Source: Aspergillus flavus (taxonomy: Eukaryota > Ascomycota > Eurotiomycetes > Eurotiales > Aspergillaceae). From it: 64,000 nucleotides of DNA. The notes under the pieces were generated by a model. The model was not told the DNA's origin. It was given only the letters and a program-made list of their open reading frames with translations, and ran no database searches. Location: the NCBI RefSeq assembly GCF_009017415.1, contig NC_092410.1, forward strand, positions 744,001-808,000, written 5' to 3'. This document shows, piece after piece, positions 33,503 to 51,145 of this stretch (position 1 is the first letter of the stretch; each line of letters starts with the position of its first letter). The position numbers were made by a program, and so were the translations under genes.

Positions 33503-34556
33503 ATGCGGTCTTCCTTGCTGATGGGCGCTCTTTGCGCGGCCGGTGCCATGGCCAACCCTCTCGACAAGCGGGCCTACACTACGGACTGGACGGTCGTCAC
33601 GGTGACCACTACCATCACCGCACCTGTGCCCCCTGCTGCTACCACTTCTTCTTCCACCTACGTTCCCGTCCAGGAACCCGTCGCGAGTGTGGAGCCTGCA
33701 CCGGCACCGGTTGAACAGAGCTCGTCCGCCGTCTTTGTTGAAGTCCCGGCTACTTCTTCCGCTCCTGCGCCTGCAGAGCCCACCGCCGAGGTGCAGCCAA
33801 CAACCGCTGCTGCTGCGGCCGATCAAGGATCTGCCTGGACCTCTGCCTGGACCTCCGCGTGGACCTCGTCCTGGACCTCTTCTGCTGCCCAGCCCACCAC
33901 CCTGGCTAGCACCACCTCCAGTGCCAGCGGCGCTACTGCCACGAATGCTTACCAGTCAACCGTCTTGTACAACCACAATGTTCACCGCAGCAACCACTCC
34001 GCCAGCTCTCTTGAGTGGGATGCCTCTTTGGAAGCTAGCGCCCAGACCCTCGCCGCCAGATGCGTCTACCAGCATGACACGTAAGAGTACCCCTGCTTTT
34101 TCTTAGGTGTTAAATGTACTAACAGTTTCTCTAGCACCATAAATGGCGGTGGGTATGGCCAGAACATTGGATATGGTGTCTCCTCGGAAAAGATTGGAGA
34201 GATGATCACCAACCTGATGTACAACAACGAGATGGGCTACTTTGAGGCCCTGTATGGCGAGGCTAACCCCAGCATGGACAACTTCGATGCTTGGGGCCAC
34301 TTCTCCCAGATTGTGTGGAAGGGTACCACCCACGTTGGTTGCGCTACCGTGACCTGCAACAGTCTTGGTAACGTTGACTCGTCCGTCGCAGTCCCCTTCA
34401 CTGTTTGCAACTACAGCCCAGCCGGTAAGTGATAGCCACCCTTGTATCCCGTCTGTGAACCCCAGCAATCCTGACAATAGTTTAGGAAACTATGCCGGCG
34501 AGTATGCCGACAATGTCCTTCGTCCCCTTGGACAGGCCATGTATGTCGTTTCTTAA
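33503..34556 (+). CDS. Secreted CAP-domain (PR-1/Pry-like) protein
   Basis: Three exons (33503-34080, 34135-34424 and 34486-34556) encode 312 residues. The N-terminus is a signal peptide (about residues 1-18) followed by a Kex2-type site after NPLDKR. Residues about 30-150 are a Ser/Thr/Pro/Ala-rich, probably O-glycosylated region with a tryptophan repeat of the form (S/T)AWTS occurring four times in about 18 residues. The C-terminal half is a CAP domain: YNHNVHRSNHSASSLEWD, GHFSQIVWKGTTHVGCA and FTVCNYSPAGNY, with the usual histidines and cysteines. Yeast members (Pry1-3) bind and export sterols and fatty acids; a similar extracellular or cell-wall role is plausible. The gene stands alone between long intergenic regions. 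Confidence 0.92.
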
Positions 34557-36486
34557 ATTTCGAGAGTTGTTTTCGCCTCGACTGTGACGGGAGATCTGTC
34601 TGTGCACGCAGCGGCAAAGATTCCGATCCAGGGTAGTGATTGAATCGATGGGGTCGGGTATGCGGAACCGCTCTATGGTCAGATTAGATGAACTTTGCCA
34701 AATCAATGGGTGCACAGATGCTCTCCTGTACCAGCCGTCCGCGAGATGTGAAACTTATGAAACTCACCAATGGAGATACGCCTGGCAATTGTCAGTTTCT
34801 TGCTTCTATTTGAATTTTCTCCCTGTCTCCTTCGGTTTTTCTGCGAGACCACATCACGTTTGTCTGCGCCCACTCGCCAAGCTCATGATCGTATCCGCCA
34901 TCGGGAGTCTAACAGTCAAGTTGGTACTGAGGCGCAGGCCATGCGATGTGGTGGAGTTTTTGATTTACCTTCTCTGTGAATATTGATTTTTGCCCCGTCA
35001 TGGTACACCAATGGCAACATTTGAATCGTTCGATTCTTCATCTTTCTTCGCTTCTCCGTTTGTGCTTTCATGTATGCATATGAGCGTCTTGGTGGAGCAT
35101 TTTTGATGACCAAAAACTAAATGATGAGACTTCCTACGAGTATGATTCCTGCGGATTGTAGACCGTACTTGTAGAACCCATTCGAATCGCCGATTGCGGC
35201 CATGGCACTGACAGATGTAGTGCAACCAATGAACGGTTGGGCTGAAGTAATCGAGCTCCACGTGACCGGCCCGTTGGAGATTAAGTTCCCCGCAACCAGA
35301 AGTATAGCTGCTGCACATTCGACCTCCCCAGCCAGCTCCTTTCGTCCGAAACGTCATCGGGCAGAGTATCCCCGTCTTAGTCGGGTTGCAAATCAGCAGC
35401 ACGCCTCAGAGCCTATTTCCACTGTGACGCCAGTGGTGCAGCCTATCTAACCTTGGCCCTAGGGTGGCTGCTGAAGATTGCCACTCGAATTGGAATCTGG
35501 CGATACGACGTCAATTCGGACGGATCATTAATCTGACACTTTAGATCTACAAGCTCTTCACTTGCCAGTGATAGCCTACTGTCACCGTCGCAGAACTGTC
35601 ATATGTGGCGTGTCAATTGGCTATACACGCAATTCTCGACATACACAATTCCGTTCCTAGTTTGTGAGACAAGACAGTAGCTCTTCTGTCGCTCCGCCTC
35701 TGGTCAAACCCCACTCGGGTCTTTTGTATGACGACAGACCCGGTTTAGGAAGATTACGGCGACCGTATCGGAGGCATTGGATCGAAGAAGAATATACCGA
35801 GTGCCTTCAACTGGTGATTAGTGTTAATTTCAACTTTGTGGTTTTTAGGCTATTGTTCGCTCGTCTGTGCGACTGCGACCCACTCGTTCTATATATCTCT
35901 TGGCGCATCGCGGAGCTACTATATCGACTAAGCTTCTTCATCCGTTCCTCCGATACCACCTTTGCCCCAAGCGAGCCGACGCTTGCGCCTGCGACAGCGG
36001 TCTACCGTACTTGATCCGGCTAGCAGAGCTTTGACTGTTCCTCTTGCCATTACTTTTTTGGTACCTTGTACGCGTCCCTTTCCCCGTCCATATTCCATAG
36101 GCCCTGGTTTCCCTTAGCCCGGCGCCCGAGCACATGCTCTCCCCGCGCCTGTCGTTCTTCCGCACAGCGGGGCTATAGAATGGGTGCTCTTATCCTGTAT
36201 AGTCCTTATTTATATTATACTTCCCCCTCGCTCCTGTTCATACCCATAGTTTCCCTGAGACTAGTTACTGTTAAATTGCCTTTATCTTCGTCAAGACCTG
36301 CTGTTAGTTACTATCCCGTGATTGGGTTGGTCATGCGCTACTAGCCAGAATCCATGCCCTCATACTGCCTGCAAGATTGTCACTACTTCTATCGCACCGC
36401 TTTGCGCCTACTGTCCATTCCTACCTTCCTCGCTTGTCGCTACGCTTAGTTGATCAATTCTGGACTGAATACCACTTACTGACACG
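34557..36486. other. Intergenic region, about 1.9 kb
   Basis: No gene is supportable. It should contain the terminator of the CAP gene and the promoter and leader of the carnitine acetyltransferase gene. The last 500 bp are pyrimidine-rich, as in many fungal 5' leaders. Confidence 0.5.
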
Positions 36487-39139
36487 ATGTCTTATTCGTC
36501 TGTCGCAGTTCGTCACTTCACGGCCCCAAAGCCACTATTGGACGCTATGGCCACCCCTCGCTCTCAGCCTACCATGGAGACTAAGATCAAGCCTACTTCC
36601 GTGGACGGCGTGAACGGCCAAGGCGTCGCGTCAGAACAGCCGAAGAAGAAAGGGTCCACGTTCGCTAACCAAGACTCTCTCCCGAAACTTCCTATCCCGG
36701 ATTTAGAGAGCACATGCAAGAAATACATTGAGGCCCTGTCTGCATTACAAACGCCGAGGGAACAGGAAGAAACAAAGGCCTCTGTACAAGATTTTCTCAA
36801 GTCGGACGGCCCTATTCTTCAAGAGAAGTTAAAGAACTATGCGTCTTCGAAGACCAGCTATATTGAGCAATTTTGTAAGTGTATCCGGGAAGGGAGCGAG
36901 GGTGTTACATTGCTAAATCGGATGAGAACTAATATTGCCACTCAGGGTATGATTCTTACCTGAACTACGACAGCCGTAAGAATTGCCCTGTACAGAAACT
37001 ATCTGGGTTCCAGCATACTGACTCTAACAGCGGTCGTTTTGAATCTCAACCCATTCTTCTTGCTGGAGGATGACCCCACACCTGCCAGGAATCACCAGGT
37101 TACTAGAGCAGCATCGCTTGTTGTATCGGCCCTCAGCTTTGTCCGAGCGGTGAGGAGGGAAGAACTCGAGCCCGACACCGTTAGAGGGACGCCACTATGC
37201 ATGTATCAATATTCTCGACTATTCGGAACAGCACGTCTGCCCACCGAAAATGGATGCGTTATCAGTCAGGACCCCCACGCCAAGCACATTGTTGTCATGT
37301 GCCGGGGCCAGTTCTACTGGTTTGATGTCCTCGACGAGAACAATGATCTGATTATGACTGAGAAGGACATTGCCCTTAACCTGCAGGTGATCATTGGGGA
37401 TGCGGAACAGACCCCAATCCAGGATGCTGCCAAGGGAGCTTTGGGTGTCCTCAGTACGGAAAACCGCAAAGTGTGGTCTGGGCTACGGGATATCTTAACG
37501 AAGGACGAAGGCTCAAACAACGCAGAATGTCTGAACATTGTTGATACAGCGCTCTTTGTTCTCTGTCTAGATTATACTGAGCCGAGCAATACGTCTGATC
37601 TCTGTGCCAATATGCTATGCGGTACAAGTGAAGTGGTGAAAGGTGTGCAGGTCGGAACTTGTACCAATCGGTGGTATGACAAGCTCCAGATCATTGTGTG
37701 CCAGAACGGCAGCGCCGGTATCAACTTTGAGCATACCGGTGTGGACGGCCATACGGTGCTGCGTTTTGCCAGTGACGTCTACACAGATACGATACTTCGC
37801 TTCGCAAAAACTATCAATGGACAAGCGCCCACTCTGTGGGCAAGCAACAGCCCCGATCCGGCCAAGCGTGATCCCCGAAGCTTTGGCAATGTCAGCACGA
37901 CGCCCCGCAAGCTAGAGTGGGACATGCTTCCTGAACTGAGTATTGCCCTGCGGTTCGCCGAATCCCATCTCGCCGACCTTCTCAAGCAGCACGAGTTCCG
38001 CGTGCTTGAATTCGAAGGGTTTGGTAAGAATTTCATCACGTCGATGGGGTTCTCGCCAGATGCGTTCGTGCAGATGGCATTTCAAGCTGCGTACTACGGG
38101 CTGTATGGCCGTCTGGAGAACACCTACGAGCCAGCGATGACCAAATTCTTCTTGCACGGTCGGACGGAGGCGATACGGACGGTCACCAACGAATGCGCCA
38201 ATTTTGTACAGACATTCTGGGGAGAGAATCCAGCAGAGCAGAAGGTAGAGGCTTTGAAGAAGGCGACCGAAAAACACACCGCTACTACAAAAGAGTGCTC
38301 CAAGGGACAGGGACAGGATCGACATCTCTATGCATTATATTGCCTCTGGCAGCGGTCGTTTGAGGAAGGCTCTTCCTCCTCCGGCAATAGTGTTGTAAGC
38401 AGTTCCAACGGCTATTCTAGCCCTGTTGAGAATGGCTCTACCATTGACTCACCCAAGTCTCCGTTGTCGGATGACGGCGTTTCCTCCACGACCAGCTATG
38501 GCTTGCGTGCGATTCGCCCAGCGCCACCCACGCCAGCACTCTTCAGTGACCCCGGTTGGGACAAGATCAACAATACTATACTGTCAACCTCAAACTGCGG
38601 AAATCCATGTCTGCGGCATTTTGGCTTCGGTCCAACGTCTGCGGATGGCTTCGGAATTGGCTATATCATCAAAGATGACTCGATCTCGTTCTGCGCCTCG
38701 TCCAAGCACCGTCAGACCGCTCGATTTTTGTACACACTCGAATCGTATTTGTTTGAAATCCGAAAGCTGCTACGCGCCACCAACCGTACGACGGCCAGTC
38801 CGCGAACCAGTCGGGCTCGGGAAATGGAGATCATCGCCGAGCGGCTCCAAGGGGATCACCGTCGGGGCCGGCTCGTCCGGGGAGATCCTGGGGCAGTGCG
38901 CCGGGGTGCCGATACGCCAACGACCGACAGCGGAGAAATAGAAGACGACGGCATGGGTGGATGTAAGTTCCCGACTCAATCAATATTTAACAGATACTAA
39001 CAGTATATCAGACGGGTTCTTCGATGCCGGAATGCTATTGCATGCACTCAAAGGCTTGAATACAGACCGAGAGCGTAACGGAGAGAAACCCGAACGACGT
39101 CGGTTTGTTGGCAAGAAACTACGTCTAAATGAGTACTGA
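36487..39139 (+). CDS. facC: Cytosolic carnitine O-acetyltransferase (FacC-like)
   Basis: Four exons (36487-36874, a 30-nt exon 36946-36975, 37031-38962 and 39012-39139) give 825 residues. The small second exon encodes the WYDSYLNYDS block that the choline/carnitine acyltransferase family has in this place. The catalytic His is His374 in NFEHTGVDGH; further family blocks are AFQAAYYGLYGR, FFLHGRTEAIR and FGFGPTSADGFGIGY. A Ser-rich insert of about 45 residues lies before the last of these. The C-terminus ends in LNEY, with no peroxisomal targeting tripeptide and no obvious mitochondrial presequence. It therefore matches the cytosolic FacC type rather than the peroxisomal/mitochondrial AcuJ type. 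The enzyme transfers acetyl groups between CoA and carnitine during growth on acetate. The name rests on similarity and on the missing targeting signals. Confidence 0.85.
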
Positions 39140-42051
39140 TTCTTTCTGCCTTGGGAGTTTTGGCTATGTATTGTTGAGAATCTACGATATGCACATTTAG
39201 AGCGAGATACCAATGCGATTACTTGTTCTTCAAAACTAGTCCTCGTAGTTTTGTTTGATGCTAATCATGTGATGAAGTAGCTGTTGTATGTTCAGAATCA
39301 TATCATGCTCTGAGTCATTTCTCGTAGTTCAATGCACTGTCAGGAATGCACTGTGAGAGAAAACTTTCTGCGAGGTAATATTATTAATCATAAAGAATGA
39401 GCCAACCAGAATTTGGCCTGCCGCATACCGAAAACGTCGAGGAACATGGAGTTCCATCCGCTGTGTTCACGCCACCGATTTTCTGCCCAACGGACAATGG
39501 TCGGAAACGACCATCGCAGTGTTCAATTGAAATCGTCGTAGATTCGTGGACTTACATAACAGCATCTTCGTAATTACCAGAAAGCAGTCTTGCTTTTATT
39601 TTTCTTTTTCCACTTTTTGTTTGCGGTACCTTAACGTGGTGTCTTGCTTTGTATCCACCCAGCGATATGTGCAGTCATGGCTTCAATCTAGGAGATAGCG
39701 TATAACATGCAAGGCAAGTCCAGATAATGATCAATATATGTAGGTAAAGAATACATAGCACTTTTGGTGTTGTTGTTTGTGTAGTCTATTCCACATATAT
39801 ATATTACAACATTGATATTGTCTTAGCCCTTGGATAAACATTCCACGTCTGCCACGAATATGCATGTGCAAGTCATACACTAGAGATATATGCATATATG
39901 TACTTGTAATATGTCTTGGTCAATATGGGGTATTGAATAGACAATCGAAAATATAACGGGCATTTCGTGAGTTGTTCTGTTGATCTCCGCAGGCTTAGTG
40001 GCTTATTGGTGAGTGAATTGATGCGTTGTACATGATACCTCTTTTTTTCCCTTTTATACTTTAATATTTTTTTTTTCTTTTCTTTCCCCCTTGGGTTAGA
40101 TGCGGCTACTGCAACTGCAAGTCACTGTACATACTGTATGTATGGAGTACAGCGAGTATTACTTGTCACTGTAAGTCAATGGTTATGAGTTGTTTCTGAG
40201 ATGGCCTCAGGCACAGGTCCGGTGATGGTATCAGATTTTGTATCAAGTAGATTATCTAGTTTGGATGCTGTGGGAGAATGTACTCCCGGAATAATAATTT
40301 CTTCTATGCACGCGTCTCGCTATCAGGCCACTCATTTGTTTATTTTCAATGAGGTACTCCATCGTCTTCCTATCGATGCAGCCAATCTTGCCAAAAAAAG
40401 AAAAAGACCAGAAAGAAAAAAAAAAAAGCCAGCCGCTTTTACCACCGGCTAATTAACCTCTCTCCAATCAAAGAATCAGTCGGTGAGATCATATCCTCCA
40501 CCAACCGATCAGACCCCCCTTGACGAACTGATTTAGTCGCCTTCTAATGCGTTTCTAACTGTCTCATCGATGTATCTAGCGGTAAGTTTCCCTTGCCGGT
40601 CCGCCGGTATCCGAGTTTCCAAATTCGAAACGTTACTGATTGATGGTTGAGTCGATAGATATCATTTGTGAATGTTTTCTGATTGCACAGCCTCTGCCGT
40701 GCTGCTGGCTACCGCCTAGTGTAGTCTGGATCCCGCGTAGTATCTGACCATTCCTCCAGTACTATTACTTCTTCGGTCAAGTCATGTGGCGCACGTGATC
40801 CCTCTGGCGACCGCTGATTCCGTCGCTTTGGCGGAAGTGTTCCATCCACTTGGACAGCTCCCTACAAACTAACTAACATTTGTATATGGATCCTTGCGTC
40901 ACGGATCTTCTTTGTTAATTATCTTTTTTTTTTCTTTTTGAGAATCGTCAAATCCTTCCTCGTTTAAATTATTGGAATCATACCATCGATCCTTCCACAG
41001 CTTATTTGGATACTGGTAAGTGAGGGTGACTTTTTTTCTCTCTCTCTTTGTTTCAACTGGTTGTGTTTATTTCCGACGACCGGAGACGTGCGGTGATCTG
41101 CTCTCGGCGGCTGGAAAAATTACCTCCTTTACCTGCCTTAGCCTTAAGAGGTATTGGCCTTACTTGACAAGGTTACTCTCAAGGCTCAGGCCATCGGCTA
41201 GCTTGGTGCCTTAAAAGTCCTTTTCAGGCGCTCAGGCTGCTCATCCGCCCATCACCCTACACTTTCCTTCCAATAATCATCTCAACCTGTTTTAAAGGGT
41301 GTCCACCCTTCCTGCAGCCTACCACAGCGTCGCATAGTCAGACCATCGTGCTTTGGCCGGGTCCACACTCGACCGTCCGATGCGCCGCTGTATTGGTCCT
41401 GCCCGTCCCTGCCCTTCTGCGTCTCTCTTGCCTTTAGCGTCCCCATCGCTTTCCCACTAGAAGATCCTGCCTCTGCATCGCTGGCGAACTAGCGCCCTCG
41501 TTGCTGAGCATCTGCTGCTTCTTGGTCCTGCAACACGGTAAATCTTCTCGTTCCAATCCCTCAAACTGGAGGAGGGGCTTGCTTGCTTGCTTGACCTTCC
41601 CCGATGCTGGTGATATCGATCGCATCATCCACTTGCCAATCTTCTCCTTTATCTATGTAACTGCTTGTTACCTATCATTTCCCCGTGATCTATCCCTTTT
41701 TATGACTTTCCGACAGTGATTGTCTTTTGATATACCCGGCAATTCGTTCTAAAAAGCTCGGATCAACTATCACATCACTCCCGCCTGAACACATTCCATT
41801 CACTTATCCGTCCCCCTTTCCTTTCGGCTGCTTCTGAAGTGAATCCTTCCAAGCACAATCTTGATCAGAAGGAAGCGCTTCACGATAATAACATCGCCAC
41901 AGAAGAGCAGACATCTATTCCTCCTTAGCGCCTTGTTCCCCGACCGCTGGGAATCTCTTTTTCGCCGTCGATCAGCGGTCGCTTTTTCCGACGACGGCAC
42001 CCATATCGAAATCCGAACAGTCGTTTTTCCGTCTTTTCCATCGTGCTTGAG
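39140..42051. other. Long intergenic region, about 2.9 kb
   Basis: No gene is supportable. Several A- and T-rich simple tracts occur (about 40,060-40,080, 40,394-40,430 and 40,922-40,940), and pyrimidine-rich sequence from 41,200 on looks like a long 5' leader of the histone demethylase gene. An 83-codon open frame at 40201 ends in low-complexity Lys codons and was not accepted. Confidence 0.5.
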
Positions 42052-46531
<4,480 letters not shown>

Positions 46532-48137
46532 ATCGAACTACCTTCCTCGACTTTGTGTACTTGCAAGCCGGTATAACAGCATCATCTCCATGTAACGATT
46601 TGATTGACGACTGCATGACTGGGCGTTTTCAGCTTTTTTGTTTTCATTTTCTCATTTTCATCTTTTGTGACCCCCTTGGATCTTATTATTTCACGACGGA
46701 GTTTGACGATAGCTGGCTGGTTACGACTCAGTAAGACCTTACGACGAGGCCGTGGTCATATTATCTATTTATTTCCTACTTGACGGTGAAGGCGGCCGAT
46801 GTACAGGATAACGGAGGTCGAGAATCCTTCCAAAGTGGCGGTGGGAAGCGCTCGCCAGGTGGCAGGGCCGTTGTTGATGCCCAGACTGGCCCACTACCCG
46901 CCCAAGAAGACCCGCCCGGCCTGCTATTGACGATACCTCCCATCATTCCCCCTCCTTCCTCACTTCCTTACTTCCCCCCTCTGTCTATCTTTGCTTTGTC
47001 CCTGTCCGCTCCCCCTTTGCTTTCCCTTGTGGAATTTCGGGACTTCGACTTTTCCTCGAAGATACTGGGCCTACTTTCGCCCTGGACTGCGGACCTCCCG
47101 TACGCTAGAGATTCAAAAGAAGCAAAAAAAGAAAAAAGCCATATTTCCAAAATTCCCGAGCAAGTCCTGTTTCTATAATCCTATACACGTCATGCCCCTT
47201 GTTTGATACCCCCCCAATTTCCCAGTGTTTCACCACGCTCGGATGTTTCCATATCCCTCAACGGTGTCCTCCCATTCCTTTCGTTTCCAGACAACCCCCC
47301 ACCTTTTCTTCTCTTCTTCCCTGGCGCTCATCCTTGTCTTTGTCCCGACCATGGTCTCGTTCGGACTGAAGGTCAAGTGGTCCATGAACTGATGGACGGC
47401 ACTCTGTTCTCGCGAGTGAGAACAGCAGACAGGACAGTCATCGGATGTGGCAGCCGTCACTTTCAGAGTGACACTCGCAGATACATGTATGTTGGAATGA
47501 TAGCTGTGAATGGAATGTTAAAAATATATAGATGGGGGTGCCCGGTTGTAGTGACTCGTATATTTAGGATAAATATATATAAGCACTGGCAGTCAAGTGA
47601 GGGTTCCGCTCTAGTGACGGACCATTTCTGAACCACCTTTTGAATCCCCCGCAATTCGGGAGGCAAGAGTGGTTCGGTTGGGGTTGTACTCCACCGCATG
47701 GACCACAGGACGCTGGTTCCTTAGCTTTCTCCTGAATACGAGGGGTTCCTCTCTGTCGCTGTGGTGGCCAAAGGTTACGTAGCTTACTGTCATCCAACAA
47801 TCGGACGTCATTTGGTCCAGACCCTACATAGGTACCCACACGCAGTACATGGGAACAGATCAAGCCTGACGTTCTATGCGAGGGTGAAAGATGTCAATTA
47901 AAATTACCGTTCGTCACGCCCCGACGGTGGTGTCTCCTTGCAGACGGAGGAATGTTACATTATGCAAAGACATGTCATGCAGTGGAGCGGCAGACCAAGG
48001 TACATGTACCGTACAAATCAGTTTGATGTTTCGGTCTGATGCTAGGGGTAAGTTCCCCTTTTCGTTAACCTGCTCTCTAGTGAAGAATAGGAGGAGGGAT
48101 ATGCGTCATGGTGGTATCTGGCTATCCGGCCATCCAA

Positions 48138-48500
48138 GATAAGCACAAAGGATAGGGCTTAGCAGGTCTAATGATAACTAACCTCGTGCAGAACGCTTTA
48201 TAAATCCCACGGTTATCAGCGCGGTCTCGGACCGCCCATCGCTAGTCCGACACCGGATTGGCTTATCAGTCGATCCAACCAGTTTTAGGCTCGTGAGGGG
48301 ACAATCCAAGACTCCAAGTGGAGGTGTTTAAGGTTCCTGTCCTCGTGTAGTACCCCGGACTCTTGGTGATGCAAGCCTGTCATGGATGCTATACGGACCA
48401 CTACTTATATGCCTCCGCTCCCCGGTCCGAGCCTGGCCTGGATAGTTGAGGTAGCAGTGCTAGTAGGAGCTGGTCTGACTACTAACCTACTGTCTTATCT
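48138..48500. promoter_or_regulatory. Cluster of GATA-factor motifs upstream of the permease
   Basis: GATAA cores occur at 48138-48143, 48173-48178, 48213-48218 (reverse), 48262-48268 (reverse) and 48494-48500 (reverse), all within 450 bp of the ATG at 48583. Such a density suggests nitrogen control by AreA-type GATA factors, which is known for amino-acid and GABA permeases in Aspergillus. Confidence 0.5.
48221..48250. promoter_or_regulatory. Overlapping CGG-type inverted repeats
   Basis: GCGGTC-TCG-GACCGC at 48221-48235 is a 6-bp inverted repeat with a 3-bp spacer. TCGGAC at 48227-48232 pairs with GTCCGA at 48245-48250 across 12 bp. They lie among the GATA motifs and could bind a Zn2Cys6 inducer; this is inference. 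Confidence 0.4.
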
Positions 48501-48582
48501 ATAACCCTATTGACCCTTTCGTGATGACTCTGGATTCCTTCTATACCTGCCCCGTGTCTCAGAGCTCTTAACTCCCACAATC

Positions 48583-50285
48583 ATGCGTCAAAATTCCACC
48601 GATGCCAACGCCGATGCGGCGTTGGCCAGGATGGGCTACAAGAGTGAATTGCCACGCAACTTGAGTATGCTGAGTATCCTCGGTCTGTATGTGCTAACCT
48701 GAACTGCTCTGGATATGTTTCTCTGCCATCAATGACAACTAACACGATCTCTCAGCTCCTTCGCCATTATGGCTGCACCCTTCGGTCTCAGTACCACCCT
48801 GTACATCACACTCACCGACGGCCAATGTGTGAGCATCATCTGGGGCTGGGTCCTCGTCACATTAATTTCCATCGGTATTGCCGCCTCCCTCGCCGAAATC
48901 TGCGCTGTGTACCCGACCGCTGGAGGTGTCTACTACTGGAGCGCCATGTTATCGACGAAGGAATGGGCCCCGATGATGTCGTTCGTGGATGGCTGGCTGA
49001 CACTGGTGGGAAATTGGACGGTCACCCTGAGCATTACCTTCTCCGGGGGACAGTTGATTCTCAGTGCTATCTCGTTGTGGAACGAGGATTTCGTGGCCAA
49101 TGCTTGGCAGACCATCCTCATGTTCTGGGCGGTGATTTGGTTCTGCGCGATGGTCAATATCTTCTTCTCCCGATGGCTGGATATCATCAACAAGGTGTGC
49201 ATCTTTTGGACCGCGGCGAGCGTGGTCATCATCTTGATTACGCTCCTGACCATGGCGGACCATCGCAACGACGGTGCATATGTTTTTGGTCATTATGATG
49301 CGTCGCAGAGCGGATGGTACGCTTGCCTTACTTCTTTGTTGTCTCGGCATCCTTGAAGACATACTGACAACCTCACAGGCCATCGGGATGGGCCTTCTTC
49401 GTCGGCCTACTTCAGGCAGCATATACCCTAACGGGGTATGGCATGGTAGCGGCTATGTGCGAAGAGGTACAGAACCCACACCGCGAGGTCCCGAAAGCGA
49501 TCGTCCTCTCCGTCGTCGCAGCCGGTATCACAGGCGTGGTCTATCTAGTCCCTATCCTATTCGTACTCCCCGACGTAAAGACACTACTCAACGTCGCCAG
49601 CGGCCAGCCCATCGGCCTGATCTTCAAAACCGTGACCGGATCCGCCGGGGGCGGCTTCGGCCTTCTCTTCCTAATCCTGGGCATCCTCATGTTCGCAGGA
49701 ATCGGAGCCCTAACCGCCGCCAGTCGATGCACGTATGCCTTCGCCCGCGACGGCGCCATCCCTGGATTCCGCATGTGGCGCAAGGTCAACGACCGCCTCG
49801 ACGTGCCCGTATACGCCATCCTCCTCTCCACCGTCATCGACTGTCTCCTGGGTCTGATCTACTTCGGCTCCACGGCCGCCTTCAACTCCTTCACGGGTGT
49901 CGCCACCATCTGCCTTTCGACTTCATACGGGGTACCCATCCTCATCAACGTGATTCGTGGCCGCCAGGCCGTCAAAGAATCGACCTTCTCGCTGGGTCGC
50001 TTCGGCTATGCGATCAACATCATCACCATCTGCTGGATTGTTCTGTCCGTGGTGCTCTTCTGTATGCCTGTGTCGCTGCCGGTCGATGCGTCGAGTATGA
50101 ATTATGCCAGTGTGGTCTTTGCTGGCTTTGCGGCGATTAGCATCACTTGGTATGTCGGGTATGCGAGGAAACATTTCACGGGACCGCCTGTCACGGGCGA
50201 CGACGTGGCCGACGTCATTCCGGGGAAGGCTGTTGATGCCGAAAATGCGTATCCGGATGAGGCTGCGATGGGTGAGAAGAAGTGA
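48583..50285 (+). CDS. APC-family amino-acid / GABA permease
   Basis: Three exons (48583-48686, 48756-49316 and 49379-50285; introns 69 and 62 nt) encode 523 residues with about 12 hydrophobic segments. Family signatures are SFAIMAAPFGLSTTL in helix 1, EICAVYPTAGGVYYWSAML in helix 3, and the conserved loop GYGMVAAMCEEVQNPHREVP after helix 6, which is typical of the eukaryotic GABA/choline/amino-acid permease branch. ASRCTYAFARDGAIPG follows helix 8. The protein should import a nitrogen-containing substrate across the plasma membrane by proton symport. GABA or a related amino acid is the likeliest substrate, but choline or polyamines cannot be excluded. GATA motifs upstream fit nitrogen-regulated expression. 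Confidence 0.9.
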
Positions 50286-50297
50286 TTATTAACCCTT

Positions 50298-50336
<39 letters not shown>

Positions 50337-51145
50337 ACGATCGATGTGATGATTTTGTATAGTTCGGTTTTTTAGTCTTTCACATGTATATACCAGACTT
50401 GATGTTGATGGAAATAAATACAATCAGTCAATCAATATTGAACAACAGTAATGAATATAATAATGTCTAGAAACAACTGTATACAAATATAGACTAGAAT
50501 AAAATAGATAGAATCAATCTATGGCCTGATCGATAAGTATCCGTCGCGTCGACCCCAACACAAGCAAATAGAGAACAATCACAGTCATGCCCCCCAGGCG
50601 CAACCAAAGGGACCTCCGAGAGCCGCGGTTAGTTTTCCACCCACGAACAAGCAATCAACTACCAGCCAGTCACGGCCACCACCGATCTACTAACTAACTA
50701 ACTACCTAACCAACTGCCTCTTTCCTCCCTCCCTCCCTACAACAGGACCTCCCCTACACAATTCAAAAAAGGGGCAAGATCACAATTCCCACATCCCTCC
50801 CTCATTGACGCGCAATAAGCCAAACCAACCTCGCTCAATTCGCCTTCTGGTTCTGTGGCTGGCCGGAAATCCGGGGAAAGCTTGTAAACTTCGGGCACTC
50901 CCTCTCCCGACTTACTTCTTCTTTCTTGAGTTTTTTTTTTCTTGTTTACTGGGTTGATTTTACTTTTTAGGCCCGGTGAAAAAGGTTGTATATTATATGG
51001 TTCTCTTTTTTATTTTCGTTTCTTGACGTTCGTTTTTTGAGTGTTGTTTTGGGGGGTTTACTATCGTTATCCATGACGGTGCTTATCTGGACCTGATCTT
51101 TTGCTCTCATGAAGCGAGTACAGGTACTAACATAGCTTTTGCACC
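50286..51145. other. Intergenic region, about 860 bp
   Basis: It begins with a poly-T tract directly after the permease stop and contains T-rich leader-like sequence before the acyl-CoA-binding protein gene (about 50,930-51,060). No gene is seen. Confidence 0.5.
50299..50332. repeat. Poly-T tract, 34 nt
   Basis: An uninterrupted run of 34 T begins 14 nt after the stop codon of the permease gene, so it should be in the transcribed 3' region. It is the longest homopolymer in the window; its length in an assembly may be unreliable. Confidence 0.85.

Larger units (their letters stand above)
46532..48582. other. Intergenic region with permease promoter, about 2 kb
   Basis: No gene is supportable. 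A pyrimidine-rich stretch is at about 46,925-47,060. The last 450 bp hold at least five GATA motifs and two overlapping CGG-type inverted repeats, listed separately. Confidence 0.5.

Noticed and set aside
40201..40452. 83-codon open frame with ATG
   Set aside because: Ends in a low-complexity Lys-rich stretch caused by A-tracts and resembles no known protein.
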